Origin: Providencia stuartii
GTDB lineage: Bacteria > Pseudomonadota > Gammaproteobacteria > Enterobacterales > Enterobacteriaceae
NCBI RefSeq assembly: GCF_029277985.1
Contig: NZ_CP119546.1
Span: forward strand, 4,092,001 to 4,156,000
Length of the DNA: 64,000 bases
Direction: 5' to 3'
Shown here: one piece after another, positions 1 to 11,855 of the stretch
Layout: each line of letters starts with the position of its first letter
Position numbering within the stretch: the stretch's first letter is position 1
The notes under the pieces: generated by a model
What the model saw: only the letters and a program-made list of their open reading frames with translations
What the model was told of the DNA's origin: nothing
Databases searched by the model: none
Translations under genes and position numbers: made by a program

Positions 1-863
1 TTCGGAGCACAATGTACGGCGTCATCAAAGTCACGAGCATCTTCACCATCAATCGTCACAAGGGGTAAATCACGTAAGTCGACACGCCCTTTTTTTGCTG
101 ATTCAGGAACCTGCTCACTTAAATCCGCCACCTGTTTTTCGACTTGAGGTGGCCATGAATGTGGGATTTCATGAGTACGCAAGGCAATCTCAACTGCCAT
201 ACCTGTACCCATACTTTCGCCTAATACTTCAATAATATGTCCAACCGCTTGAGAACGGCGCTGTGGTCTTGTGACCAATTCAACCACCACCACGTTACCC
301 ATACGAGCACCGTTGATTTGGTCTTTAGGAATTAAAATATCAAAACTTAAACGGCTATCATCAGGAACCACAAACCCCATCCCTGATTCAATAAAATAGC
401 GCCCAACAATTTGATTGTTACGAGGTTCAAGTACACGAACAACACGCACTTCAGTGCGCCCTTTACGGTCTTGACCATAAGGCTGTGCTAAAATGACATC
501 GCCATGTAATGCACGTTTCATCTCATCTTGTGATAGGTAGTAGTCTTCTTTTTTACCTTCAACGCGCAAGAAACCATAGCCATCACGGTGGCCTATCACT
601 TTGCCTTTAAGTAAATCTAAACGCTCTGGTAGCGCATAGCATTGACGGCGAGTAAACACTAATTGCCCATCACGCTCCATCGCTCGTAAACGGCGGCGTA
701 AGGCTTCTAACTCTTCTTCTGAAGAGAGATTCAATAATTGTGCTATTTCTTCGCGCTTTGCAGGGGCCGAGCGTTTAGTGAGGAGTTCGAGTATGAATTC
801 TCTGCTAGGAATTGGGGATTCGTATTTTTCTGCTTCTCTTTCCTGAAAAGGATCTTGTGACAT
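1..863 (-). CDS. rnr: Ribonuclease R, N-terminal part (runs off the left edge)
   Basis: This is a 3'-5' processive exoribonuclease that degrades structured RNA, stable RNA and mRNA. The visible 287 residues begin [15 protein letters not shown] and match the N-terminal half of E. coli RNase R: the winged-helix RNase R N-domain (about residues 20-85), the cold-shock RNA-binding domains, and the start of the RNB catalytic domain. The motif [12 protein letters not shown] near the left edge contains the aspartates that bind catalytic magnesium. The ATG at 863 gives the same first residues as E. coli. It lies 42 bases downstream of nsrR on the same strand, as in the E. coli nsrR-rnr operon. The gene is incomplete only because the window ends. 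Confidence 0.97.
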   Translation of the reverse strand, partial: MSQDPFQEREAEKYESPIPSREFILELLTKRSAPAKREEIAQLLNLSSEEELEALRRRLRAMERDGQLVFTRRQCYALPERLDLLKGKVIGHRDGYGFLRVEGKKEDYYLSQDEMKRALHGDVILAQPYGQDRKGRTEVRVVRVLEPRNNQIVGRYFIESGMGFVVPDDSRLSFDILIPKDQINGARMGNVVVVELVTRPQRRSQAVGHIIEVLGESMGTGMAVEIALRTHEIPHSWPPQVEKQVADLSEQVPESAKKGRVDLRDLPLVTIDGEDARDFDDAVHCAP

Positions 864-905
864 CGTTACCTCCGTTGTCATCAGAATTTGCTATTACTGC
901 GTTGT

Positions 906-1328
906 CTAATCGAGCAGTAATTGATAAAGCGGACTGTTATCTTTAACCATGTCAGCTAGCGTATGTTTATCGAGTTCCTTTAAAAACTGTTGTATCGCCT
1001 GATGAAGTACACCCTTCAAACGGCAGGCGGGTGTTATATGGCAAAACTCACCACTGCAATTCACTAACGTGAGGGGCTCTAGTGCTCTGACAACGTCCCC
1101 GATCCGGATGGTTTCTGCGGGTTGTCCAAGCGTTATCCCACCATTTTTACCACGAGTCGCTTTAACATAGCCAAGATGGCTGAGTTGATTGATAATCTTA
1201 ACCATATGATTGCGGGAGACACCATAGACGTCAGTGACTTCTGTGATACTGGTCATTTTCCCTTCAGGGAGTGATGCCAAATAAATCAGAGCACGTAACC
1301 CATAATCTGTAAAACTCGTTAGCTGCAC
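906..1328 (-). CDS. nsrR: Nitric-oxide-sensing transcriptional repressor NsrR
   Basis: This is an Rrf2-family regulator that uses an iron-sulfur cluster to sense nitric oxide and derepress detoxification genes. It has an N-terminal winged helix ([20 protein letters not shown]) and three cluster cysteines in the segment [14 protein letters not shown]. Starting at the GTG at 1328 gives a protein beginning [16 protein letters not shown], as in E. coli, and puts the cysteines at residues 91, 96 and 102. A GAGG ribosome-binding sequence lies 5 bases before this GTG. A second GTG at 1334 overlaps that site and is less likely. In E. coli nsrR follows purA directly; here a channel gene on the opposite strand lies between them, so nsrR must have its own promoter in the upstream gap. 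Confidence 0.96.
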   Translation of the reverse strand: MQLTSFTDYGLRALIYLASLPEGKMTSITEVTDVYGVSRNHMVKIINQLSHLGYVKATRGKNGGITLGQPAETIRIGDVVRALEPLTLVNCSGEFCHITPACRLKGVLHQAIQQFLKELDKHTLADMVKDNSPLYQLLLD

Positions 1329-1970
1329 AATCACCTCAAAATTTTTGGCTTAGCCAATGGTTATCTCACCACTTATCTCTTATTAAACTCAAATTATCAC
1401 GAAATGGTATCCATATTGTTTGCGCTAGGCCAAAATAACCTAAGGATATCTTTCCAATAATTCAAGTTATACTCGGCACGGTACATGTTCCGTACCTCAT
1501 GTTGGCCTTGCTTCAAAAGGCAAACAAATTAATGCCAATAGGCTTCATCAAATCAAGCCGCTCTTCAACGCTCAACAAAGACATTCACGTTAACAACAAT
1601 AACCTAGACGATAACGAATGCCATTACGTCTGCATTTGACATCATCAAATACCGTTTATTCTAGTTTAGCTTACTATGCAGGAAACATGTCGGTTTTCAG
1701 AGCGAGATAAACACTCCTACCATCTCCTGTTTTTGCCTATCGATGCAAGCCAGATACTGACAAACAAATAATATCAAAGAATAATCGAACACATAATAGC
1801 ACAGATTCCTTAAGCCACTCGAGATTCCTGACTCACTCCCTATTGTCTATACTGTTTGAACAAGAGTGAGTTGAATCGATAGGCTGCTTATCACTTTTAA
1901 CATCAAATCTTTTTATTTTTTCCGTTTTACAATGAACAGTCGGCACGCTAAGTAGGTGATATAGGACGTT
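1329..1970. other. Intergenic region between nsrR and the mscS-like gene
   Basis: About 640 bases of AT-rich DNA separate two divergent genes. I see no credible open reading frame, RNA gene or repeat. It must contain the promoters of both genes, but I cannot assign hexamers with confidence. Confidence 0.5.
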
Positions 1971-3173
1971 ATGGAACAAATTATCGAAATTTATGATTTT
2001 ATATCAGGGAACACCTTATTAATGACTGCGATCTTAGTCGTCGTTTTACTGCTGACATGGATCGTTGGCAAAGTCATTTTCTTACGATTTGCCAGAAGGT
2101 TATTACCATTATTAACCAATTTAACTGACGATGACTTAATTGATGGCGTTGCACGAAAAATTGCATCCATTGTTGCCGTCACTTTTGTGCTTTATCTCAA
2201 TCAGATGCTGCCTTCATTTTCTGATGAAGTGAATATCACCTTTAAAACCATCTGTTGGGCGTTGATTATTATTAATGTTGCCGCTCTGATAAACGATGGC
2301 TTAGATGTTTTTATTCTGCGCCAAGCCAAAAAGACCCTGCATCGCAATAACTCAATAAAAGGGTATATCGAGATCGCAAAAATTATTGTATGGATAATTT
2401 CATTTATCTTGATCATCGCCCTAATGACCGACCAATCACCGATCATTATTATTTCGAGTTTTGGTGCTATTGCCGCAGTATTAATGTTTGTCTTCCAGCA
2501 CACATTGCTATCATTTGTTGCCAACATACTTGTATCAAATGGTAAGGTACTGAAACTTTACGATTGGATTGAATTACCAAGCAGTAATATTAGTGGCGAA
2601 GTAATTGATATCGCCTTGCATACGATCACCGTTCGAAATTGGGATAATACGATTTCACGTATCCCGACCAAGGATTTTTTGACTGAAAAATACACTAACT
2701 GGCAACCCATGTTTTCATCGGGAGGTCGTCGCATCAAACGCAGTTTTTACATTGATCAATCTTCAATTTCATTTGCCACCGAAGCTTTATTTAATGAGCT
2801 AAAAAATACAGCGCCCTTACGCCAAAGTATAGAAAATATGCTAGAAGCACGAAGTGACATCACTAATATCAATGAATGGATGATTAATAATGGTGTAACG
2901 AACCTACAACTATTCAGAAAATATATTTTGAATTGGATAAAAATGCGTGGCGATGTTAGGACTGATATGTACTTAGTCATAAGAACGATGCCACCAACCC
3001 CCAACGGGTTACCCGTCGAAATTTATTGTTTCACTCGCTCAACGACTTGGGTTGAGTATGAGGAAGTACAATCTGAAATTTTTGAATATGTTAATGCTTC
3101 AGCAAAATACTTTAAGCTAAGAATTTACCAACACCCATCCGGCAGTGATCTGGCGAATTTAAAACGTGAATAA
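1971..3173 (+). CDS. Mechanosensitive ion channel of the MscS superfamily, YbdG-like
   Basis: This 400-residue inner-membrane protein has about five hydrophobic segments in the first 190 residues, then an MscS-type pore helix and beta domain (SSFGAIAAVLMFVFQHTLL, then NILVSNGKVLKLYDWIELP). The C-terminal part, with RRIKRSFYIDQ near residue 255 and a long cytoplasmic region, resembles E. coli YbdG, the miniconductance channel, more than MscS or MscK. Such channels release solutes under hypo-osmotic shock. It is oriented against all its neighbours and interrupts the usual purA-nsrR adjacency, which suggests insertion into a conserved operon. An intrinsic terminator follows it. Family membership is clear; orthology to ybdG is an inference. 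Confidence 0.88.
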   Translation: MEQIIEIYDFISGNTLLMTAILVVVLLLTWIVGKVIFLRFARRLLPLLTNLTDDDLIDGVARKIASIVAVTFVLYLNQMLPSFSDEVNITFKTICWALIIINVAALINDGLDVFILRQAKKTLHRNNSIKGYIEIAKIIVWIISFILIIALMTDQSPIIIISSFGAIAAVLMFVFQHTLLSFVANILVSNGKVLKLYDWIELPSSNISGEVIDIALHTITVRNWDNTISRIPTKDFLTEKYTNWQPMFSSGGRRIKRSFYIDQSSISFATEALFNELKNTAPLRQSIENMLEARSDITNINEWMINNGVTNLQLFRKYILNWIKMRGDVRTDMYLVIRTMPPTPNGLPVEIYCFTRSTTWVEYEEVQSEIFEYVNASAKYFKLRIYQHPSGSDLANLKRE

Positions 3174-3182
3174 CCAATAACA

Positions 3183-3209
3183 AAAAACACCGAATAAATC
3201 GGTGTTTTT
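3183..3209 (+). terminator. Intrinsic terminator after the mscS-like gene
   Basis: An 11-bp perfect inverted repeat (AAAAACACCGA / TCGGTGTTTTT) with a 5-base loop ends in a T run. It lies between convergent genes and its A run also supports minus-strand termination, so it may serve purA too. Confidence 0.8.
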
Positions 3210-3291
3210 AATCTGCCTAGACGCCTGTTCAATATACAGGCTCTCAGCGGATAATGAGCAGCTTCTTATCTAAGAAACTGCTATGGCTGAA

Positions 3292-4623
<1,332 letters not shown>

Positions 4624-4796
4624 CTACCATCTAAAATATTCTGTTCCAGTAATTTTTGGCACAGCAAAAATTATTTTTCTGGAAAGCAAGCAAAAATGGC
4701 ATTTTTTATTTCTACCATAACTCCAACTGATAATAGCCAGCTCGACCAGATTGAATTTTCCCTGAAAAATCCAACACTTAAAATGGTAGGCGAAAA

Positions 4797-4819
4797 AAAA
4801 GCCCGCGAAGCGGGCTTTT
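4797..4819 (-). terminator. Intrinsic terminator after hflC
   Basis: A GC-rich 6-bp stem GCCCGC/GCGGGC with a 3-base loop, extended by A-T pairs, is followed on the minus strand by a run of eight T. It lies about 40 bases past the hflC stop codon and ends the hfq-hflX-hflK-hflC transcript. Confidence 0.9.
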
Positions 4820-4860
4820 CTTTACTAGCTTAACAGTTATTTTAATCTGTTGCACGTAAC

Positions 4861-5865
4861 TTAATCATCAGTAGAACGCAACTTAGTTGGCGCTTTCATA
4901 AAGCGGAAGAAATCTGTGTCAGGGCTAAGCACCATCACATCATCGCCACCTTTAAAGCTCTGCTCATAGGCACGTAAACTACGGATAAAGGCATAGAACT
5001 CAGGATCTTGGTTGAAAGCGTCAGCAAACAGTTTTGTTGCCATCGCATCCCCTTCACCGCGTAGTGTCAATGCTGTACGTTCAGCTTCTGCCAACGTTTC
5101 TGTTACCGTTTTATCAGCAACCGCACGGATCTTAGTGGCTTCTTCCTGACCTTGTGAACGATGTTGACGGGCAACCGCTTCACGTTCAGCACGCATACGC
5201 GCATAGATAGCCTCAGAAACTTCGTTCGGTAACTCAATACGTTTGATACGAACGTCAACCACTTCAATCCCTAATGCAGCCATACTGTTTGCATTCACAA
5301 CCAATGGCGCTAGGTTAGTTTCTTGCTCAACGCGTGCAGCCGCAGATGCGATAGCAGCATCGGCATCTTTCGTAGCATCATCCGTTGCCGTACCTTTGTT
5401 CAATGCATCACGCACATCAATGGTTAAACGACCACGAGAGTCCGTAATGATATCTTTAACGCTTAAACGACCAAACTCAGAACGTAAACGGTCACTGAAC
5501 TTACGTTTTAACAGTGTTTCGGCTTGATAAGGGTTACCACCTCCCGTCGCTACATAGTAACGGCTAAAGTCTGTAACACGCCATTTCAGGTAAGAGTCTA
5601 CCATCAAGTCTTTGTTTTCACTTGTTAAGTAACGGTCAGCTTGAATTTCCAAAGTCTGGATACGCGCATCAAGCATTTTCACCGTTTCAATAAACGGCAC
5701 TTTAAAGTGTAAGCCTGGCTCATAAATAATGGGTTTATTTTCTGAGTCACGCAATACCTTACCAAAACGTAACACAATGCCACGATCGGTTTGAGGAACA
5801 ATAAAGATGGATGCGTAAGCAACTGCCAAGATGGCAATAACGATAACAATTAGCGATTTACGCAT
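4861..5865 (-). CDS. hflC: FtsH protease modulator HflC
   Basis: This inner-membrane SPFH/prohibitin-family protein forms a large complex with HflK around the FtsH protease and tunes degradation of membrane proteins and of the lambda CII protein. The 334 residues begin with one transmembrane segment (residues 4-20, SLIVIVIAILAVAYASIFIV), followed by the SPFH domain (LRFGKVLRDSENKPIIYEPG) and a charged helical C-terminal region rich in alanine and glutamate. The stop of hflK and the ATG of hflC are two bases apart, so translation is probably coupled. Length and sequence agree with the E. coli protein. Confidence 0.97.
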   Translation of the reverse strand: MRKSLIVIVIAILAVAYASIFIVPQTDRGIVLRFGKVLRDSENKPIIYEPGLHFKVPFIETVKMLDARIQTLEIQADRYLTSENKDLMVDSYLKWRVTDFSRYYVATGGGNPYQAETLLKRKFSDRLRSEFGRLSVKDIITDSRGRLTIDVRDALNKGTATDDATKDADAAIASAAARVEQETNLAPLVVNANSMAALGIEVVDVRIKRIELPNEVSEAIYARMRAEREAVARQHRSQGQEEATKIRAVADKTVTETLAEAERTALTLRGEGDAMATKLFADAFNQDPEFYAFIRSLRAYEQSFKGGDDVMVLSPDTDFFRFMKAPTKLRSTDD

Positions 5866-5867
5866 GA

Positions 5868-7073
5868 TTATTGTCTCCCTACTCTAACGGCATCACCACG
5901 AACACCACTGTTTTGTTGCGCGGGTGCCGAACCATAAGATGATGAATTATTGGTATTAGGATTCATCACTTTAGGCGCTAAGCTCGTTTTTGGTGCTGGC
6001 GCACTGCTGTTGCCACCACGCATCAATTGCTCTAATGGCAGAACTAACATGCTGTTGCTCTTATCATTGGCGATAACTTTACGTGTATTGCTTAAAACAC
6101 GTTCCATCGTATCAATGTAGAGACGCTCACGCGTAATTTCAGGTGCTGCACGATACTCAGGCAACATCTTCGCAAAGCTTGCAACCTCACCCTCTGCTTT
6201 AAAGACAACACTTGCCTTATAAGCTTCAGCTTCTTCGATTAGCTTTTGTGCGTTACCTTTTGCCATTGGCAGAACTTCGTTACGGTAAGCATGAGCTTCA
6301 CGAATGGTTTTTTGTTCTTCTTCCCTTGCAGCGATTACGTCATCGAATGCGGCTTTAACATCTTCAGGCGGACGAGCAGCTTGGAAGTTGACATCGAGCA
6401 GTGTGATACCCATTTTGTATGGCGCAATTGTTGCTTCTAGCTCTTTTTGCGTAACATCACGGATAAATGCACGGTTTGTTGTCAACACTTGTTCCATTGC
6501 TGACTGACCGATAACGCCACGCACAGCACTATCAAGAGCCTGACGTAAGCTGTTATCTGGGTTGGTCACACTGAACAGGTATTCAGCAGGATCAGTGACA
6601 CGATACTGAACGTTCATTTCAACGCGGATCACGTTTTCATCTGACGTTAGCATCATACCGTTAGTCGCTTGTTCACGAACGGTTTCAACGTTAACAGGGA
6701 TAACCTTGTCAATAAATGTTGGCTTCCAGTTCAGACCAGGTCCGACAACACCGCTATACTCGCCAAAGCGTAATATAACACCTCGGTCACTTTCCTTAAT
6801 GGTATAGAAACCTGATCCAGCCCATACAACTACGATGGCAGCAAGAGCCAATACACCAAGACGACCGCTGATTTGAGAGGGTTGTTTATTATCACCATCA
6901 CCACCGCCGCCTTTTTTACCACCAAGCTTACTGCTCAGTTTACGAAAAAGATCGTCGAGATCAGAAGCCCCACGTTTTCGACCACCTTTGTTCCCGCCAG
7001 AGTTGCCGCCTTTATTGCCGCTTCCCCACGGATCGCGGTCTTGTCCGTCATTACCGGGCTGATTCCACGCCAT
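5868..7073 (-). CDS. hflK: FtsH protease modulator HflK
   Basis: This is the partner of HflC in the FtsH-regulating membrane complex. The 401-residue protein has a glycine- and asparagine-rich cytoplasmic N-terminus (residues 1-70, with DPWGSGNKGGNSGGNKGG), one transmembrane segment near residues 72-90 (LGVLALAAIVVVWAGSGFY), an SPFH domain (RGVILRFGEYSGVVGPGLNW), a long helical region, and a low-complexity Ser/Pro/Asn tail. It is slightly shorter than E. coli HflK; the difference is in the low-complexity ends. The ATG at 7073 gives the expected MAWNQPGN start. Confidence 0.97.
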   Translation of the reverse strand: MAWNQPGNDGQDRDPWGSGNKGGNSGGNKGGRKRGASDLDDLFRKLSSKLGGKKGGGGDGDNKQPSQISGRLGVLALAAIVVVWAGSGFYTIKESDRGVILRFGEYSGVVGPGLNWKPTFIDKVIPVNVETVREQATNGMMLTSDENVIRVEMNVQYRVTDPAEYLFSVTNPDNSLRQALDSAVRGVIGQSAMEQVLTTNRAFIRDVTQKELEATIAPYKMGITLLDVNFQAARPPEDVKAAFDDVIAAREEEQKTIREAHAYRNEVLPMAKGNAQKLIEEAEAYKASVVFKAEGEVASFAKMLPEYRAAPEITRERLYIDTMERVLSNTRKVIANDKSNSMLVLPLEQLMRGGNSSAPAPKTSLAPKVMNPNTNNSSSYGSAPAQQNSGVRGDAVRVGRQ

Positions 7074-7159
7074 GTTTTAGCTCCATATCTTTATGATTGA
7101 TTTTTCGGGTTAAGAGCAACAAATAACTCTTAATATCAATTCCATTTCCTAGCGACATG

Positions 7160-8440
7160 TTAGATAACATAACTAGGTAATTGTTGTTCCTGTTTGCACA
7201 AACGCTGCCAATCAACCATTGGCATACGCACCTCAAGGCCAATTGAGCCGTCCTCTTCAAGCCATTCACGTTCAATCGCATGAAGTTGATAAAAACGGCT
7301 ACGTAAGCGGCCTTCACTAGGTGGTAAACGCATTTCAACATGTGCGATTTCACCTGAAAGGCGTTCCGTCAATGCTTGTAGCAACAAGGGGATACCTTCA
7401 CCCGTTTGCGCTGATACCCAGACACGAACCGGTTTGTTATCCTCATTTCTGTCGATACGCGGGATAAATTCTTCCAGCATATCCACTTTATTCATAACTA
7501 AAAGTGTCGGAATTTCATCAGCTTCAATTTCTTCCAATACACTTTCGACCGCATGAATATTTTCATCCAAACGGCTATCTGCTGCATCAATCACATGAAG
7601 CAATAATGTTGCTTCGCGAGTTTCCTGCAGTGTTGCTTTAAAGGCAGCAACTAAATCATGAGGCAGATGGCGAATGAAACCAACAGTATCTGCAAGCACA
7701 ACAGTTCCTACATCATCGACATCAATACGTCTTAATGTGGGATCCAGTGTCGCAAACAGTTGATCCGCAGCGTAAACGTCAGAAGCCGTCATCCGGTTAA
7801 ATAAACTCGATTTACCGGCGTTGGTATAACCAACAAGCGAAATCGTTGGAATATCCGCTTTATTTCGCGCCTGACGCCCTTGTTCACGTTGTCTTTCTAC
7901 TCGGCCGAGACGGGATAAAATCTGACTGATTTTTCCCCTTAATAACCGACGGTCAGTCTCTAACTGAGTTTCACCAGGGCCACGTAAGCCAATTCCGCCT
8001 TTTTGTCGCTCAAGGTGCGTCCATCCCCTCACTAAGCGAGTTGATAGATGGCGTAATTGAGCAAGCTCAACTTGAAGCTTCCCTTCATGCGTGCGCGCCC
8101 TTTGAGCAAAGATATCTAAAATGACCCCTGTGCGGTCGACGACCCGACATTGGCATAGCCTTTCGAGATTACGTTCTTGCGCTGGACTCAGAGTATGGTT
8201 GAATAACACCACATCCGCGCCACTTTCCTTCACCGCCTCCGCGATTTCTTCCGCTTTCCCTTCTCCGACATAATACTTAGGATGAGGAGACTTACGACTG
8301 CCTGTGACTATCTGTACAGGTTTAACGCCTGCCGATGTCACGAGTGACTCAAATTCGGTTAGATTTTCCGTGTCCTTTTCTTGTGAGAAAAAAACATGCA
8401 CTAATACAGCCAGCTCACCGCCTTCATACCTATCAAACAA
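7160..8440 (-). CDS. hflX: Ribosome-associated GTPase HflX
   Basis: HflX is a GTPase that binds the 50S subunit and splits stalled ribosomes, notably after heat stress. The 426 residues include an N-terminal HflX domain, a coiled linker ([16 protein letters not shown]) and a G domain with G1 [10 protein letters not shown]3 DTVGF and G4 NKVD. Length equals E. coli HflX. It sits between hfq and hflK as in E. coli, with a hairpin between hfq and hflX that may reduce read-through. The PrfH-RtcB2 system in this window is a second, distinct ribosome rescue activity. Confidence 0.97.
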   Translation of the reverse strand: MFDRYEGGELAVLVHVFFSQEKDTENLTEFESLVTSAGVKPVQIVTGSRKSPHPKYYVGEGKAEEIAEAVKESGADVVLFNHTLSPAQERNLERLCQCRVVDRTGVILDIFAQRARTHEGKLQVELAQLRHLSTRLVRGWTHLERQKGGIGLRGPGETQLETDRRLLRGKISQILSRLGRVERQREQGRQARNKADIPTISLVGYTNAGKSSLFNRMTASDVYAADQLFATLDPTLRRIDVDDVGTVVLADTVGFIRHLPHDLVAAFKATLQETREATLLLHVIDAADSRLDENIHAVESVLEEIEADEIPTLLVMNKVDMLEEFIPRIDRNEDNKPVRVWVSAQTGEGIPLLLQALTERLSGEIAHVEMRLPPSEGRLRSRFYQLHAIEREWLEEDGSIGLEVRMPMVDWQRLCKQEQQLPSYVI

Positions 8441-8475
8441 GGGCTATAACCTCTTAGGCTTAATCACTATCAATA

Positions 8476-8520
8476 CAAAGGAAAAACACAGGTAAAGTCT
8501 CCCTACCTATGTTTTCCTTG
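8476..8520 (-). terminator. Imperfect hairpin between hfq and hflX
   Basis: On the minus strand a long imperfect stem (CAAGGAAAACATAGGTA pairing with TACCTGTGTTTTTCCTTTG) ends in a T-rich stretch. It sits between the hfq stop and the hflX start and could act as a partial terminator or processing site. Stem bulges make this moderate only. Confidence 0.5.
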
Positions 8521-8541
8521 AATTTTAACGCACAACTGGCC

Positions 8542-8838
8542 TTACTCAGCGGCTTCGCCATCCTGTTGAGTAGGAGCACCAGTGTTATAATTGCCATTAC
8601 CTGCCCCACCAGCAGCACTACCGCTATGATGAGAAACAGGACGAGCAGGGACAACGGTAGAGATAGCATGCTTATAAACCATCTGGCTAACCGTGTTTTT
8701 TAGTAAAATGACAAACTGGTCAAAAGATTCAATCTGACCCTGCAATTTGATGCCGTTAACCAAATAAATTGAGACCGGAACCCTTTCACGACGTAATGCG
8801 TTCAGGAACGGATCTTGCAAAGATTGCCCCTTAGCCAT
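8542..8838 (-). CDS. hfq: RNA chaperone Hfq
   Basis: Hfq is a hexameric Sm-like protein that binds sRNAs and mRNAs and promotes pairing. The Sm core (residues 1-65) is essentially identical to E. coli, including [22 protein letters not shown] (Sm1) and the Sm2 motif YKHAIST. The C-terminal tail is low complexity, rich in Gly, Asn and Ala. At 98 residues it is slightly shorter than the 102-residue E. coli protein. It is located miaA-hfq-hflX as usual. Its relevance here includes the sRNA GlmZ encoded at the other end of the window. Confidence 0.98.
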   Translation of the reverse strand: MAKGQSLQDPFLNALRRERVPVSIYLVNGIKLQGQIESFDQFVILLKNTVSQMVYKHAISTVVPARPVSHHSGSAAGGAGNGNYNTGAPTQQDGEAAE

Positions 8839-8944
8839 TCTATGTTTTCCTTATTTTGTTGTTTTTAAATGAGAATCTTTCGATTCCAAAAAGTAACTAC
8901 TCAAAAATTGCGCTTAACATTCTAATTGTACACAAACCTTGGCT

Positions 8945-9886
8945 CTATGCACATATAACCTGCATAACAGACTTAAGCGCTAGCTGTGGTTGTTCACTAT
9001 CTAGCCAGTGAACATTTTCCCAGCTTCTCAACCAGGTAATTTGACGTTTTGCCAATTGGCGTGTTGCACAAATTCCCCGATAAACCATTTCATCATAATC
9101 TGTTTCGCCTTCCAGATAAGACCACATTTGTCGATATCCCACACAACGGATAGAGGGCAAGTCAACATGGAGGTCACCTCTGTTATAAAGCGCTCTAACT
9201 TCCTCTTCAAATCCAGCATCTAACATCTGATGAAAGCGTTGTTCAATGCGCTGATGTAAAATTTTACGATCTTGAGGCGCAATAGCAAACTGAAACACAT
9301 TATAAGGTAATTCTTCACCCGCTGTTTGAGTCATTTCAGTCAAAGTTTTCCCTGAAATGAGATATACCTCTAAAGCTCGAGATAATCTTTGCGGATCATT
9401 AGGATGAATCCTAGCCGCCGCAACCGGATCAACCTCAGCTAAACGACGGTGAATGTCAGCCCATCCGTGTTGCTGTGCAATATCTTCAATCTCAGCACGG
9501 ATAGCAGGATCCGCTGAAGGCAATGGTGAAAGCCCTTCTAACAACGCCTTAAAATAAAGCATTGTGCCACCCACCAGTAATGGAATTTTACCTTGAGAAG
9601 TAATCTCCTCCATTACATTTAATGCGTCTCGCCGGAAATCGGCGGCGGAATACGGCAAAGAAGGATCGAGAATATCGATCAGATGGTGAGGGGCTTGACT
9701 AAGTTCCTCTGCATTTGGCTTCGCTGTACCGATATCCATACCACGGTAGATCAACGCCGAATCGACACTGATTATCTCCACAGGCAAGTGTTGACGCAAA
9801 GCAATTGCCAACGCGGTCTTACCGGAGGCTGTCGGCCCCATCAGGAATATAGCATTCGGTTTTTTCTGAGTTAACAGTTCACTCAT
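8945..9886 (-). CDS. miaA: tRNA dimethylallyltransferase
   Basis: MiaA adds a dimethylallyl group to A37 of tRNAs that read codons beginning with U, the first step toward ms2i6A. The 313-residue protein has the P loop [11 protein letters not shown] near residue 17, the [16 protein letters not shown] motif that binds the substrate base, and the conserved [12 protein letters not shown] helix near the C-terminus. Its start overlaps the last 8 bases of mutL, so the two genes are translationally coupled. Length matches the family. Confidence 0.97.
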   Translation of the reverse strand: MSELLTQKKPNAIFLMGPTASGKTALAIALRQHLPVEIISVDSALIYRGMDIGTAKPNAEELSQAPHHLIDILDPSLPYSAADFRRDALNVMEEITSQGKIPLLVGGTMLYFKALLEGLSPLPSADPAIRAEIEDIAQQHGWADIHRRLAEVDPVAAARIHPNDPQRLSRALEVYLISGKTLTEMTQTAGEELPYNVFQFAIAPQDRKILHQRIEQRFHQMLDAGFEEEVRALYNRGDLHVDLPSIRCVGYRQMWSYLEGETDYDEMVYRGICATRQLAKRQITWLRSWENVHWLDSEQPQLALKSVMQVICA

Positions 9887-11843
9887 TTGTTAGTGTAGCT
9901 ACCACGGGTTGTAAATTAATTAATTGTAATAATGTTGGTGACGGCTTTTTGACATACTGTGGACAAAGCCGCTCAACATCAGCGAGTAACTGAACTGCTT
10001 GTGCTAAGCTCCAGCTTTCTTGCATTTTTTCTCGAGAAACTGTTTTTGCAAGCCATTGAGCAATATCTTGATGAGAGACATGCTCTTTTGTCGACAAAAA
10101 ATTCAGCAAACCTGAAAAAAGCTGAGATAAATTTTGTGTTCTTAGCGGTAACGATACCGCATGAATAGTTACTTTTCCATGAGATATCGTGGCTTCAACA
10201 CCAAATAATGTCAATTGTTCCTTGTTACGTTGAAAAACCGCAATTTCATCAGCACTCAATGATAATTTTAACGGGATCAATAATGGCTGAGGTTTCAACG
10301 CTTCACCCTTTGGTGATAATTGAGCCAACTTCAGCAAATAATTTGCTTCTGTTAAGGATAACAGGATTAGCCCTAATGAAGACTCAATTAATGCAAAGTT
10401 TTTTGCGTAAATTGTCAATACTTTGCCAAATGTGAAGTTGTTGGCATTTTCTGCGACTGATTGGGAAGAAATTGTTGAAACATCTAGTGGTTGTCGAGCC
10501 GGAAATAATGGTTTTTTATCCTCTTCAGCCACAGGAACCGACATTAACGCCTGATATAACTGCCCTGCTTTTCGGTCATAATTTGAGGAAGAAGGGGAAT
10601 AAGCGCTTTTTCCTTGAATATCACGATTGACTGATACCGCTGGCTGGGCCGATAGTGATGGCGTAAAACGCGCTTTTTTTGATTGCTCATCATGCTCTTG
10701 TTCGCGTTCTTCTTGAGTATAGGCCGCTTGTTTATTTTCCTGCGCACTAAAACCTGTTGGTGATGAAAAATAATTATCACCTGCGGAAGTCCGATTGGCT
10801 AATTCATGCGTAACAGGCTCAATGCCAGGCAATTCATCGGCGCCATGAGCATTCAACAATGCTGTCCGAACCCCTTGATAAATAAAATCATGGACTAAGC
10901 GAGCTTGATGAAAACGCACCTCATGCTTAGCAGGATGCACATTCACATCAACTTGTTGAGGATCTATGGTCAAGTAAAGGACATAAGCAGGCTGTTGATT
11001 ATCATCAAGGTGTCCTTCATAAGCTTGACGAATAGCATGATTGATTAACCTATCTCGCATCATGCGGCCATTCACATAACAGTACTGAATATCACTGACA
11101 GAAAGCGTATTGTCAGGGGAGACTACCCAGCCTTTTATACCGAGATCGCCGTGCTCCCACGCGATTGCCAATGCGCCTTGCATAAACCCTGTTCCACAAA
11201 CCGTTGCTAATCGACGTTCTTGTTGCACTTCATCATGAGCCGCTCGGTATTGCTTAACAAGTTTACCGTTATGATTCAAATTAATCGCTACGTCAGGCCG
11301 AGAAAGTGCAATACGTCGCACAATTTCGTCGATATGACCAAATTCCGTTTTCTCAGTACGCATAAATTTGCGGCGAGCGGGGGTGTTATAAAACAGATCA
11401 AGCACTTCTACCGTAGTGCCGTTTGGGTGAGCAGCAGGCTTTACCGTCACCGTCATATCCCGCCCTTCCGCATACGCTTGCCATGCTTCGGATTGTTCCG
11501 CGGGCTTTGACGTTAACGTTAAGCGTGAAACTGAACTAATACTGGCCAGCGCTTCCCCTCGAAAGCCCATACTCATAATGGCTTCAAGATCATCTAATGT
11601 CGCTATCTTACTGGTTGCATGACGTGCTAAAGCCAAAACTAATTCATCTTTACTGATGCCATTACCATTATCGCGAATACGAATTAATTTCTCCCCACCA
11701 CGCTCAATATCAATATCAATGCGTGTTGCACCAGCATCTAAGCTATTTTCAACTAACTCTTTAACAACCGAGGCAGGACGCTCCACTACCTCTCCAGCAG
11801 CAATCTGGTTAGCAAGTTGAGGGGAAAGAATCTGGATCGCCAT
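9879..11843 (-). CDS. mutL: DNA mismatch repair protein MutL
   Basis: MutL links mismatch recognition by MutS to MutH incision and UvrD unwinding. The N-terminal GHKL ATPase domain is nearly identical to E. coli: [20 protein letters not shown], the ATP-binding DNGNGI, and [14 protein letters not shown] variable linker (about residues 340-460) is Ser/Gln rich, followed by the C-terminal dimerisation domain. The reading frame can begin at a GTG at 11852, but the ATG at 11843 gives [13 protein letters not shown] as in E. coli and has an AGAGGTGA site at good spacing. UvrD, its partner, is also in this window. It lacks an endonuclease metal motif, as expected for a MutH-using species. Confidence 0.97.
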   Translation of the reverse strand: MAIQILSPQLANQIAAGEVVERPASVVKELVENSLDAGATRIDIDIERGGEKLIRIRDNGNGISKDELVLALARHATSKIATLDDLEAIMSMGFRGEALASISSVSRLTLTSKPAEQSEAWQAYAEGRDMTVTVKPAAHPNGTTVEVLDLFYNTPARRKFMRTEKTEFGHIDEIVRRIALSRPDVAINLNHNGKLVKQYRAAHDEVQQERRLATVCGTGFMQGALAIAWEHGDLGIKGWVVSPDNTLSVSDIQYCYVNGRMMRDRLINHAIRQAYEGHLDDNQQPAYVLYLTIDPQQVDVNVHPAKHEVRFHQARLVHDFIYQGVRTALLNAHGADELPGIEPVTHELANRTSAGDNYFSSPTGFSAQENKQAAYTQEEREQEHDEQSKKARFTPSLSAQPAVSVNRDIQGKSAYSPSSSNYDRKAGQLYQALMSVPVAEEDKKPLFPARQPLDVSTISSQSVAENANNFTFGKVLTIYAKNFALIESSLGLILLSLTEANYLLKLAQLSPKGEALKPQPLLIPLKLSLSADEIAVFQRNKEQLTLFGVEATISHGKVTIHAVSLPLRTQNLSQLFSGLLNFLSTKEHVSHQDIAQWLAKTVSREKMQESWSLAQAVQLLADVERLCPQYVKKPSPTLLQLINLQPVVATLTNE

Positions 11844-11855
11844 CGCTATCACCTC

